A stretch of DNA of 42,392 nucleotides, from NCBI GenBank assembly GCA_934675735.1, contig CAKURR010000020.1, forward strand, positions 1 through 42,392. The letters run 5' to 3'. The stretch's first letter is position 1, and every line of letters begins with the position of its first letter. This stretch comes from an uncultured Clostridia bacterium (GTDB lineage Bacteria; Bacillota; Clostridia; Christensenellales; Aristaeellaceae). Positions 22,845 through 29,677 of this stretch are shown piece after piece. The position numbers and the translations under genes were made by a program. The notes beneath the pieces were generated by a model that did not search any database, was not told the DNA's origin, and saw only the letters and a list, made by a program, of their open reading frames with translations.

Positions 22845-23627
22845 TCACAGCGAAAGGCGCTCCTCGTGCAGCGCGCCGAACGGCTCAAGCTCCTTCATCG
22901 CCAGATTCCACTGCGCCGGATTGCGGATTTCCGCCGGCTCGTGTGCGTCCAAACCAATCAGCACGCGCACGCCCTCGCGGCGCACAATGTCAAAGAAATC
23001 CGCGTCGGGATAGCTCTTTCGGTGCGTAATCGGCGAAAGGAAACGGTCGTGCAGGTTGTATTCCATCGGGATGTTCAGCGCTTTGCATGCCTGACAAAGC
23101 TCCTTTGCCGCCGCGCGGCCATCGTCATCCAGCGCCCTGCCGTAGTCGCGCATGAATAAATCCGGATGCGCCAGATACGCAAATAACCCCGTCTCCAGAC
23201 CCTTCACCGCCGAATCCACATAGCGGCGCAGTTCGTCCGCCGTGCGGGTGTTGCCGAAATAAAAACCGTGCTCGTCGTCGTGCTCGTAGTGGTTGCCCAG
23301 AATCAGATAATCCAGTTCGTTTTCCGCCTTCATATCCGCCAGCCAGTTCATGTAATCCGGAAAATATTCGCATTCAAAGCCCGTCAGAATGCGGATTTGG
23401 CCGCGGTATTTGGCCGCCAGCGCGCGAACGCTCGCCAGATACTCCGGCATTTGGCTGATGTGCATGCGCACCCTCGGGTGGACGTAACCGTTTGTGTACG
23501 GCCACGGCACATGGTCCGAAAAGCCCAGTTCGTCAAAGCCCCGCTCAATCGCCGCCAAAACATATTCCTCGTCCGCGCCCTCCGCATGCCCGCAGCGCGC
23601 CGTGTGCGTGTGATAATTCGCTTTCAT
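22845..23627 (-). CDS. PHP-domain phosphoesterase (HisJ-type histidinol-phosphatase family)
   Basis: A 260-aa metal-dependent phosphatase. The metal ligands are recognisable in order: NYHTHT (HxH, residues 4-8), CGHA, FSDHVP (about 48), GFECEY (about 96), LGNHY (about 118), AHPD (about 160) and the final GLDAHEP (near 235). Length fits HisJ/HolPase. ATG 23627 follows AGAGGG at a wide spacing; the frame is open to 23669 without a better site. No other his genes are present, so a general phosphoesterase role is as likely as histidinol-phosphate hydrolysis. Confidence 0.88.
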   Translation of the reverse strand: MKANYHTHTARCGHAEGADEEYVLAAIERGFDELGFSDHVPWPYTNGYVHPRVRMHISQMPEYLASVRALAAKYRGQIRILTGFECEYFPDYMNWLADMKAENELDYLILGNHYEHDDEHGFYFGNTRTADELRRYVDSAVKGLETGLFAYLAHPDLFMRDYGRALDDDGRAAAKELCQACKALNIPMEYNLHDRFLSPITHRKSYPDADFFDIVRREGVRVLIGLDAHEPAEIRNPAQWNLAMKELEPFGALHEERLSL

Positions 23628-23666
23628 CGTTGTCTGCCCTCTGATTGTCTCTGTCTGCCTTTTCCC

Positions 23667-23750
23667 CATTTACCGCAAAGCGGTAAATGAAGCGGGAGGT
23701 GCAGGAACCTCAGGTTCCTGCCGGGGCTTGGGGTGGAACCCCAAACGTCC
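23667..23750 (+). repeat. Modular palindromic element, copy 7 (best conserved)
   Basis: Module I CATTTACCGC/GCGGTAAATG (23667-23689), module II arms GCAGGAACCT (23701-23721), module III TTGGGGT/ACCCCAA (23728-23744). All three stems are perfect. Module III ends 10 nt from the stop codon of the leftward kinase gene. Confidence 0.85.
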
Positions 23751-23754
23751 CCCT

Positions 23755-24579
23755 TTACGCTAAACCAATCCGCGTGCAGGGGACGCGCCCCTCCACCAAA
23801 TCGCTGATGCGGTGACGGCCGTGGCCGATAATCACCGTCGTGCCGCGCATCGCCGGGCCGAGCGCATATTCCAGCTTCGCATGCGCGCCGTTCGCGCCCG
23901 CGCGGGACGCGCCCATGCAGTGCGTCTGCAATTCGCGGATTTTGCGCTCCATCTCCTCCGGCGACTTCGCCAATACGTCGCGAATCAGCGTCGTCGGGTC
24001 GCTCGGGTCGGCATAAATGCCCTCCGTCGAGGTCATAATCAGCAGCGTTTTCGTCGTCACCAGACCCGCTATCACCGCCGCCGTCTCGTCGTTGTCCACA
24101 CATTCGTACACTTCGCGGTGCTCGCGCCGCAAGTTGGAAAGCTCCCATTTGCGGTTCTCTTCGTCGGAAACGGGGTCGTTGTAGTTCACAATCGGAATCG
24201 CACCCTGCTCCTTCGCGCGGATGAACAGCTTGCGGATGTGTTCGCGCTTCTCGGGGTCGTTGAAGTGCTGGTGCTCCACCAGCACCTGGCGCACCGAATA
24301 CTCCTGATGGATGAAGTGACGGTACTGCTCCATCAGGATGCTCTGACCCTGCGCCGCGTAATCCGTTTTCGCATCCACACTGTCGCACGTCAGCTCGTGC
24401 CCCGTGCGCTTGATGTAATCCAGGCGGCCGATTTCCGCAGCGCCGCTCGTCACCCAAATCATGCCGGGCTTCAATTCGCTGCCCAGGCGGGAGAAAATGT
24501 TGTAATCGATGTCGGCGTCCTCGCGGCGAATCAGCGCCATCGAGCCAATCTTGCCGACCAAATCAAAATCGTACTGCAT
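23755..24579 (-). CDS. Amino-acid-kinase-fold protein (glutamate 5-kinase/UMP kinase-like)
   Basis: A 274-aa protein of the amino acid kinase superfamily. The N-terminal KIGSMALI resembles the KxGS phosphate-binding start. VTSGAAEIG (about residues 44-52) matches the SGA(I/V)xxG block. A GIPIVN-like strand (GAIPIVNYNDPVS, about 130) and DNDETAAVIAGLVTTKTLLI followed by TSTEGIYADPS (about 175-190) are the substrate and ATP sites. GASRAGANGAHAKLEYAL corresponds to the TGGM...K region. It lacks the PUA domain of some glutamate kinases and sits without proA, so the substrate is open. Confidence 0.82.
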   Translation of the reverse strand: MQYDFDLVGKIGSMALIRREDADIDYNIFSRLGSELKPGMIWVTSGAAEIGRLDYIKRTGHELTCDSVDAKTDYAAQGQSILMEQYRHFIHQEYSVRQVLVEHQHFNDPEKREHIRKLFIRAKEQGAIPIVNYNDPVSDEENRKWELSNLRREHREVYECVDNDETAAVIAGLVTTKTLLIMTSTEGIYADPSDPTTLIRDVLAKSPEEMERKIRELQTHCMGASRAGANGAHAKLEYALGPAMRGTTVIIGHGRHRISDLVEGRVPCTRIGLA

Positions 24580-24614
24580 GTTCTTTCCTTCTTTTTTTGC
24601 AAAAACCTTTGGGA

Positions 24615-24690
24615 TACGTTTGGGACGCTGTCCCAAACCCTGCTGAGGGACAATGTCCCTCAGACTCCCTTCTTCGCTTCGCGGCGGTTC
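24615..24690 (-). repeat. Modular palindromic element, copy 8
   Basis: Module III TTTGGGAC/GTCCCAAA (24619-24637), module II arms CTGAGGGACA (24643-24663), module I 24664-24690, which is the reverse complement of the module I segment of copy 1. It is head-to-head with copy 9. Confidence 0.8.
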
Positions 24691-24706
24691 AAACCGACTT
24701 ATTCAA

Positions 24707-24785
24707 GCGTTGCGCATGCACAACGCAAATGTGGGAAGTGCAGAAACCTCAGATTCCTGCCGGGGTTTGGGGTGGAACCCCAACG
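24707..24785 (+). repeat. Modular palindromic element, copy 9
   Basis: Module I GCGTTG.../...CAACGC (24707-24726), module II 24740-24760 (GCAGAAACCT with two mismatches), module III TTGGGGT/ACCCCAA (24767-24783), ending 2 nt from the rlmH stop codon. Confidence 0.75.
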
Positions 24786-25262
24786 TTACTTGTGATACCG
24801 CTCCCCCGCCGCAATCTTCATCGCGCGGTAGACCTGCTCGAGCAGCATCACGCGCGCCAGCTGGTGCGGAAAGGTCATCGGGGAAAACGACAGCTTGAAA
24901 TTCGCCCGCGCGATAACCTGCGGCGAAAGCCCCAGCGAGCCGCCGATGATAAACACCACCCGCCGCCCCGTGTCGCCCAGCTGCGTCAGCTTGTCGGAAA
25001 GCTGCACCGAATCGAGCTGTTTGCCGCCGATGCACAGCGCAACCGCAATGTCGTCGTCGCGTACCTTCTGTAAAATGGCGCGGCCCTCTTTTTCGCAGAT
25101 CTGCGCTTCCACCGCGGGCGAGCTGTTCGCCGGCTCGGGCAGGTCGGGCAATTCGATTTCCTCAAATTTTCCAAAGCGCGAAAGCCGCTTCTCATATTCG
25201 TTCGCCGCGTCGCGCCAGTATTTCTCCTTCAGCCGCCCCATGCAAATCAACGCCATGTTCAC
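24786..25262 (-). CDS. rlmH: 23S rRNA (pseudouridine-1915-N3)-methyltransferase
   Basis: A 158-aa SPOUT-class methyltransferase modifying pseudouridine 1915 in helix 69 of 23S rRNA on assembled ribosomes. MGRLKEKYW near the start, VVFIIGGSLGLSPQVIARAN (the SAM knot) and the C-terminal FPHQLARVMLLEQVYRAMKI are diagnostic, ending in ERYHK as usual. The GTG start at 25262 is preferred over ATG 25256: it gives the family's normal N-terminal length and overlaps the CPBP stop as GTGA. It is the last gene of the GT2/GtrA-CPBP-rlmH operon. Confidence 0.96.
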   Translation of the reverse strand: MNMALICMGRLKEKYWRDAANEYEKRLSRFGKFEEIELPDLPEPANSSPAVEAQICEKEGRAILQKVRDDDIAVALCIGGKQLDSVQLSDKLTQLGDTGRRVVFIIGGSLGLSPQVIARANFKLSFSPMTFPHQLARVMLLEQVYRAMKIAAGERYHK

Positions 25263-26152
25263 GGTTTCGTCACCCCCGATACGATTGCGGCGGCAATAAC
25301 CGCCAGCACCGCCGCGGCCATCTTCGCGATTTCACGCCTGCTCGGCGCGCCGCCCCACTCGACGGGTTCGCGGCTCGCCCGCGCACGGTACACACGCGCG
25401 ACCATCGCAAAGCAGAGCACCGCGCCCGCCAGCCCCAGCGCGCAGAACATCAGCAAATGACTGCTCAGCGTCAGCCCCGAAAAGCTCACCAGCAGCACCG
25501 CCGCGTTGTAACAGCCGTGCATCAGCATCGGCGCGAGAATCGAACCCGTCCGCTGCGCCATCGCGCCCAGCAGACAGCCGAAAAGGAAACGCGGCAGAAA
25601 CGCCGCATCCACGCCGTGCGCCGCCGCAAACAGCAGCGCCGCCGCCAAAACCGCCTTCCGCCTGCCCGCTTTGGCAAACGCGCCCATCAGATAGCCGCGG
25701 AAAAACAGCTCCTCGCAAATCGGCGCAAGCAGCGCGCTTTGCAGCAGCATCGGCAGAAACAGCGCGGCATCCGGCGCGGCGGCCGCCGTCTGCGCAAGCT
25801 CCGCACCGCAGAGCCGCAGAAACGCGTCGGGCAGCGCCGCCAAAAGCGCCGACGGGCCGACAAACAGCGCGCCCGCCGCCGCCAGACACAGCGTATGCTG
25901 CGCGCTCAGCGCCCGAAGCGCAATCAGCCGGTGCTGGTCGCCGTCGAGCATAAACAGTCCCGCCAGCGCGGGCAGCAGGAAGCACAGCAGCGTGCCCGCC
26001 GTCGAAAGCGCCACGGCGGAAAGGCCCGTCACATGCAGCGCCGCGCCCAGCAGGCGGAGCAGCGCCAGCCCCGCCAGCGAGGCAAGGCTCAAAAAAAGCG
26101 CGACGCGCGTGCGAACACGCCGCCGCGCCTTGCTTTTCTTCAATCCATCCAT
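25259..26152 (-). CDS. CPBP-family intramembrane glutamic protease (CAAX protease-like)
   Basis: A 297-aa polytopic membrane protein with about eight helices. The catalytic motifs are present: EELFFRGYLMG (EExxxR, around residue 150), the HGVDAAFLPRFLFG helix with a conserved His (around 180) and LMHGCYNA with the second His (around 212). CPBP proteases cleave in or near the membrane and serve in bacteriocin immunity or protein maturation. ATG 26152 overlaps the upstream stop as TGATG. Overlaps on both sides tie it into one operon with a glycosyltransferase and rlmH. Confidence 0.9.
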   Translation of the reverse strand: MDGLKKSKARRRVRTRVALFLSLASLAGLALLRLLGAALHVTGLSAVALSTAGTLLCFLLPALAGLFMLDGDQHRLIALRALSAQHTLCLAAAGALFVGPSALLAALPDAFLRLCGAELAQTAAAAPDAALFLPMLLQSALLAPICEELFFRGYLMGAFAKAGRRKAVLAAALLFAAAHGVDAAFLPRFLFGCLLGAMAQRTGSILAPMLMHGCYNAAVLLVSFSGLTLSSHLLMFCALGLAGAVLCFAMVARVYRARASREPVEWGGAPSRREIAKMAAAVLAVIAAAIVSGVTKP

Positions 26153-27186
26153 CACTTGTCAAACACAAAGTCGCGCTGAATGAAGTAGCTGACCGCAAAG
26201 AGCAGTAAATCGACCGGAATCTTGACCACTGCCGCCGAAATCGGCAATACGGTCGGCAGGAACTGCACCAGCCCCGCGCCCAGAAGCCCCTGCACCACGG
26301 CCAGCGCGTAATACTTGGCCATGGAATGCTTGCCGCCGCGGCCGGAGAACACGGTGTGCTTGTTGAGGTGATAATTCACCTGCGAGGACACCAGACGCGC
26401 TAAGGCATAGCTGAGCAGCGGCGCGAGCTTGAACACGCCCAGGCACAGCCAATACAGCAGATAATCCACCGCAAAAGACGTGACCGACGAGAACAGGTAT
26501 TTGAAAATGACCGCGTAAATGCGGATGGCGTCGCGCACGGGGTTGAAGTGGCTGCCGGAATTATCGTCGATATAAATCGTTTCAATCGGCACTTCGACCA
26601 CGCCGAGCTTCATGTCGCGCAGTTTGAGCAGCACATTCATCTCGTATTCGTACCGCTCGCCGTCGATGGTAATCATCGCGGGGAGGGCGCACGCGGGCAG
26701 GCCGCGCAGGCCCGTCTGCGTATCGGAAACATGCACGCCGCTGGCTAAGGCATACACAAAACGGGTGATGCGGTTGCCCCAGCGGCTCTTAAACGGCACG
26801 TCGCCGGTGAACTCGCGCGAGCCGAGCACCAGCGCGTTCGGGTGCTCGCGCATGGCTTCGATGATGCGCAGAATATCGCGCAGCGTATGCTGGCCGTCGG
26901 CGTCCGCCGTCACCACGCCGGACAGGTTCGGCCAGAGGTTCAGCGCGGCGTTCAGGCCGGTTTTGAGCGCGCGGCCTTTGCCCTGATTGACCGCGTGCAC
27001 GGTCACCTCGGCGCCCAGCGCGCGGCACTGTTCAAAAATATGCGCGAACGGCTTCTGACCGCCGTCATCCACCAGCAGAACGTCGAGCTTTTCTTCCTTC
27101 AATTCGCGCGTCAGATGAATCAGGCGCTCATCGGGCTTGTAGGCTGGGATGAGCACGACGACGCGGAAGGTATCTTGCTTCTCCAT
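26152..27186 (-). CDS. GT2 glycosyltransferase fused to a GtrA-like flippase domain
   Basis: A 344-aa bifunctional membrane protein. Residues 8 to about 225 are a GT2 domain: VLIPAYKPDE, DDGG at 40-43, NQGKGRALKTGLNAAL around 67-82, and the DADGQH metal motif at 95-100. From about 229 four hydrophobic helices form a GtrA-type domain thought to flip polyprenyl-linked sugars. Both halves of the GtrA/GtrB system are thus in one chain. ATG 27186 follows GAGGAG; the frame extends to 27267 across the promoter and is not used. First gene of the operon. Confidence 0.9.
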   Translation of the reverse strand: MEKQDTFRVVVLIPAYKPDERLIHLTRELKEEKLDVLLVDDGGQKPFAHIFEQCRALGAEVTVHAVNQGKGRALKTGLNAALNLWPNLSGVVTADADGQHTLRDILRIIEAMREHPNALVLGSREFTGDVPFKSRWGNRITRFVYALASGVHVSDTQTGLRGLPACALPAMITIDGERYEYEMNVLLKLRDMKLGVVEVPIETIYIDDNSGSHFNPVRDAIRIYAVIFKYLFSSVTSFAVDYLLYWLCLGVFKLAPLLSYALARLVSSQVNYHLNKHTVFSGRGGKHSMAKYYALAVVQGLLGAGLVQFLPTVLPISAAVVKIPVDLLLFAVSYFIQRDFVFDK

Positions 27187-27245
27187 AATGACTCCTCGGT
27201 TGCTCTTGTTGTTATGCCCGTTTTTCTTTGGGCAGACATGCAAAC

Positions 27246-27274
27246 AGTATAGCGCCCGTCCGGCCAAAAGTCAA
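27246..27274 (-). promoter_or_regulatory. Promoter of the GT2/GtrA-CPBP-rlmH operon
   Basis: On the minus strand: TTGACT (27269-27274), 17-bp spacer, TATACT (27246-27251). It is back to back with the trpS promoter at 27292. Confidence 0.8.
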
Positions 27275-27291
27275 TCTGCGGCGTGTTTTCC

Positions 27292-27320
27292 TTGCGCGGT
27301 TTCTCCCTTTGTGATAAAAT
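27292..27320 (+). promoter_or_regulatory. Promoter of trpS
   Basis: TTGCGC (27292-27297), 17-bp spacer, TAAAAT (27315-27320). It leaves a leader of about 230 nt, most of it occupied by the repeat at 27354-27516. No T-box motif was found in the leader. Confidence 0.65.
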
Positions 27321-27353
27321 GAATGCAGTTCATAAGTTCATTTGCGTTATTCA

Positions 27354-27516
27354 ACTCCTTCAGTCAGCTTCGCTGACAGCTCCCTGGAGGAGGGAGCCTT
27401 TAATCCTGCAAATAAGACCTTCCTCTTGGAAGGACGTTTGAAATCGTCGCCGCCTGCGGCGGATTTAGACGATGAAAAACGCCGAAGGTTGGCTGCCGAA
27501 GGCAGACGGAAGGAGT
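27354..27516 (+). repeat. MITE-like element with inverted ends in the trpS leader
   Basis: The left end ACTCCTTCAGTCAGCTTCGC and the right end, read on the other strand as ACTCCTTCCGTCTGCCTTCGG, form imperfect terminal inverted repeats. Inside are small hairpins: GCTCCC/GGGAGC, CCTTCC/GGAAGG (near 27420) and CCGCC/GGCGG (near 27452). It carries no ORF. The left end alone recurs at 6979. Confidence 0.6.
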
Positions 27517-27556
27517 AAACCACGCGCCCGCGGGCGCTTAAAGGAGATTTTGCTTT

Positions 27557-28570
27557 ATGGAACAACAGACCACACCGGTTAAAAAACAGCGCATTCTTTC
27601 GGGCATTCAGCCTTCCGGCACGCCGACGCTGGGCAACTACATCGGCGCGATGCGCAACTGGAAGCTGCTGGAGGACGAATACGACTGCCTGTATATGATT
27701 GCCGACCTGCACGCCATCACGGTGCGGCAGGAACCCGCAAAGCTGCGCGCGCAGTCCATCCAGCTGTTGGCGCTGCTGCTGGCCATCGGCCTTGACCCCG
27801 AGAAGAACGTACTGTTCTTCCAGAGCCACGTGCACCAGCACGCGGAGATGAACTGGCTGCTCAACTGCTACACCTACATGGGCGAAATGAGCCGCATGAC
27901 GCAGTTTAAGGATAAGAGCGCCAAGCACGCGGACAACATCAACTGCGGCCTGTTCACCTATCCGGTGCTGATGGCGGGCGACATTCTGCTCTACCAGGCG
28001 AACCTCGTTCCGGTCGGCGTGGACCAGACCCAGCATCTGGAAATCTGCCGCGACATTGCCACGCGCTTCAACGGGCTTTACGGCAACGTGTTCACGATTC
28101 CGGAGGGCTATTATCCGAAGCTGGGCGCGCGCGTCATGAGTTTGCAGGACCCGAAGCGCAAGATGAGCAAATCCGATCCGGACGACTGCTTCATCTCCAT
28201 GCTGGACGGCGCGGACGTCGTGCGCCGCAAGATGCGCCGCGCGGTGACGGATTCCGATTCCGAAATCCGCTTTGACGCGGAGAACAAGCCGGGCGTTTCC
28301 AACCTGTTGGCGATGCTCTGCGCGCTGACGGGCGAGCCGATGGATAAGACGGTCGAGTCGTTTGCGGGCAAGGGCTACGGCGATTTGAAGAGCACGGTTG
28401 CCGACGCGATTATCGCGACGCTGGAGCCGATTCAGGCGGATTACAACCGCTACATGGGCGACAAGGCGTATCTGGAGACGATCTATCGTCAGGGCGCGGA
28501 GCGCGCGGGCCGTCTGGCCGAGCGCACGCTCTCCAAGGCGATGAAGAAAATCGGGTTTATCGCGAAGTAA
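27557..28570 (+). CDS. trpS: Tryptophanyl-tRNA synthetase
   Basis: A 337-aa class I aminoacyl-tRNA synthetase charging tRNA-Trp. SGIQPSGTPTLGNYIGAMRN (residues 15-34) contains the HIGH-equivalent TLGN, and KMSKS lies near residue 203 (PKRKMSKSDPDD). DLHAIT and the GVDQTQHLEICRDIATRFN block are standard. Length is exact. ATG 27557 follows AAAGGAG. Monocistronic; its stop codon is followed after 7 nt by modular element copy 10. Confidence 0.97.
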   Translation: MEQQTTPVKKQRILSGIQPSGTPTLGNYIGAMRNWKLLEDEYDCLYMIADLHAITVRQEPAKLRAQSIQLLALLLAIGLDPEKNVLFFQSHVHQHAEMNWLLNCYTYMGEMSRMTQFKDKSAKHADNINCGLFTYPVLMAGDILLYQANLVPVGVDQTQHLEICRDIATRFNGLYGNVFTIPEGYYPKLGARVMSLQDPKRKMSKSDPDDCFISMLDGADVVRRKMRRAVTDSDSEIRFDAENKPGVSNLLAMLCALTGEPMDKTVESFAGKGYGDLKSTVADAIIATLEPIQADYNRYMGDKAYLETIYRQGAERAGRLAERTLSKAMKKIGFIAK

Positions 28571-28575
28571 GAAAA

Positions 28576-28656
28576 CGTTGGGGTTTCACCCCAAACCCCA
28601 CCGGAAAACTGAGTTTTCTGGACTTTCCTCCACATTTTCCGCTTCGCGAAAAATGA
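28576..28656 (-). repeat. Modular palindromic element, copy 10
   Basis: Module III TTGGGGT/ACCCCAA (28578-28594), module II arms CCGGAAAACT with one wobble (28601-28621), module I CATTTTCCGC/GCGAAAAATG (28633-28655). In the trpS mRNA the three hairpins follow the stop codon at 7 nt. Confidence 0.85.
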
Positions 28657-28717
28657 AACTTACAGATTGCTTTTCTTCCGTTTATGTTAACGTAAACGGA
28701 AGTTTTTTTACAGCCAT

Positions 28718-28741
28718 GTAGGGGCGCGCATTGCGCGTCCG
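28718..28741 (+). repeat. GTAGGGGCGCGCA near-palindromic repeat, short form
   Basis: Same core as 9528-9551. A partial second half (CATTGCGTGTCCG) follows at about 28767-28779. Confidence 0.7.
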
Positions 28742-28809
28742 TGGATTTTTGCCAATTTGGGAAGCATTGCGTGTCCGTTTTTCAAGCGAATCTTTGGCGC
28801 ACTCCCCTC

Positions 28810-28837
28810 TTTACAAGCCCATATTTAGTGGTATAAT
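28810..28837 (+). promoter_or_regulatory. Promoter of the NrdD-like mini gene
   Basis: TTTACA (28810-28815), 16-bp spacer, TATAAT (28832-28837), 38 bp from the ATG at 28876. Confidence 0.7.
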
Positions 28838-28875
28838 AAGTTCATCATCTACAAGATATGGGGGAGGTCTTTGCC

Positions 28876-29148
28876 ATGTGCAGGGTCAATATAACCGGCG
28901 GCGACTGCCCGCAGGAAGAAATCAACGCCTACATCGCGCGGGGTCAGCAGCTCTACGGCCGCGAGCCGGACGCGATTGACGTGCGTCTGGACGGCGAATA
29001 CGTCGAACTGGCGTATCACTATCAGAACCAGCCGTTCGACCGCATCCGCCGCATCACGGGCTATCTGGTCGGCACGCTCGACCGCTTCAACAACGCCAAG
29101 CGCGCCGAGGAGCGCGACCGCGTGAAGCACGGCATTTCGCTGCAATAA
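28876..29148 (+). CDS. Stand-alone small protein resembling the NrdD C-terminal region
   Basis: A 90-aa protein whose C-terminal half (RIRRITGYLVGTLDRFNNAK, then RAEERDRVKHG) matches the segment near the glycyl-radical end of anaerobic ribonucleotide reductase NrdD. The catalytic body, the four-Cys zinc site and the glycyl loop are missing. Two cysteines are present, at residues 2 and 11. ATG 28876 behind GGGGGAGG is preferred to an in-frame start at 28858. It has its own promoter. It cannot be a reductase; it might contact NrdD or use the motif for another purpose. No nrdD or nrdG is in the window. Confidence 0.75.
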   Translation: MCRVNITGGDCPQEEINAYIARGQQLYGREPDAIDVRLDGEYVELAYHYQNQPFDRIRRITGYLVGTLDRFNNAKRAEERDRVKHGISLQ

Positions 29149-29177
29149 GTTTTTCTCGGCGTTCGCCGCATTTTTCC

Positions 29178-29206
29178 TTGCCAGCTTGAGCAAAATGGTG
29201 TATGAT
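29178..29206 (+). promoter_or_regulatory. Promoter of the DUF1858 gene
   Basis: TTGCCA (29178-29183), 17-bp spacer, TATGAT (29201-29206). Confidence 0.75.
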
Positions 29207-29256
29207 AGAAAAAGGCTTACGCCCACCAAATCCGATATAGAAAGAGGGATTTCCCG

Positions 29257-29463
29257 ATGATTACCCCTGAAATGTCCATCGCCGAAGTGATGCGTATGGA
29301 TCCTGAAGTCGCTCCGGTGTTCATGTCTTACGGCATGCATTGCCTCTACTGCCCGCACGCCTCTCTGGAATCCATCGCCGAGGCGAGCCTCGTTCACGGC
29401 ATCGACGCGACCGCGCTCGTCGCCGCGCTCAATGAGTATTTCGCCGATAAAGAGGGCAAGTAA
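29257..29463 (+). CDS. DUF1858 (ScdA/hybrid-cluster-associated) small redox protein
   Basis: A 68-aa protein with the DUF1858 pattern: a first helix ITPEMSIAEVMRMDPEVAPV, then MSYGMHCLYCPHA with a CxxC pair (about residues 29-32), then SLESIAEASLVHGIDATALV and a final helix. Such domains are associated with di-iron repair and hybrid-cluster proteins and may handle redox or metal stress. ATG 29257 follows AAAGAGGGA. It has its own promoter and a strong terminator 14 bp after the stop. Confidence 0.9.
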   Translation: MITPEMSIAEVMRMDPEVAPVFMSYGMHCLYCPHASLESIAEASLVHGIDATALVAALNEYFADKEGK

Positions 29464-29476
29464 TCTTTCCAAAAGC

Positions 29477-29514
29477 AGCACCCGCCGCGCTGAATTGCAC
29501 GGCGGGTGCTTTTT
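29477..29514 (+). terminator. Intrinsic terminator of the DUF1858 gene
   Basis: AGCACCCGCCG (29477-29487) pairs with CGGCGGGTGCT (29500-29510) and five T follow. Confidence 0.92.
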
Positions 29515-29530
29515 GTTATGCCTCTTAAAA

Positions 29531-29652
29531 CCACGCGAAGCGAGCGGAAGGTGCAGGGAACTCAGTTCCCTGCTGGGGTTTGGGGCAAAGCCCCAACGTC
29601 CTCATCGCGAAGCGCCCCCGGCGCAAGTCAGGAAGCGAAGCGATACCTGACT
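29531..29652 (+). repeat. Modular palindromic element, copy 11, four-module form
   Basis: A GCGAAGCG segment, module II arms GCAGGGAACT (about 29552-29572), module III GGGGC/GCCCC (29582-29594), then the AGTCAGG/CCTGACT hairpin (29626-29652) also seen after copy 1. It lies between the DUF1858 terminator and the stop of the leftward SH3 gene. Confidence 0.8.
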
Positions 29653-29677
29653 TCACGCGAGCCGCTTTCAACCGCCC

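Noticed and set aside
27321..27556. T-box riboswitch in the trpS leader
   Set aside because: No GGTGG-type T-box bulge or terminator/antiterminator pair was found; the leader is mostly a MITE-like repeat.
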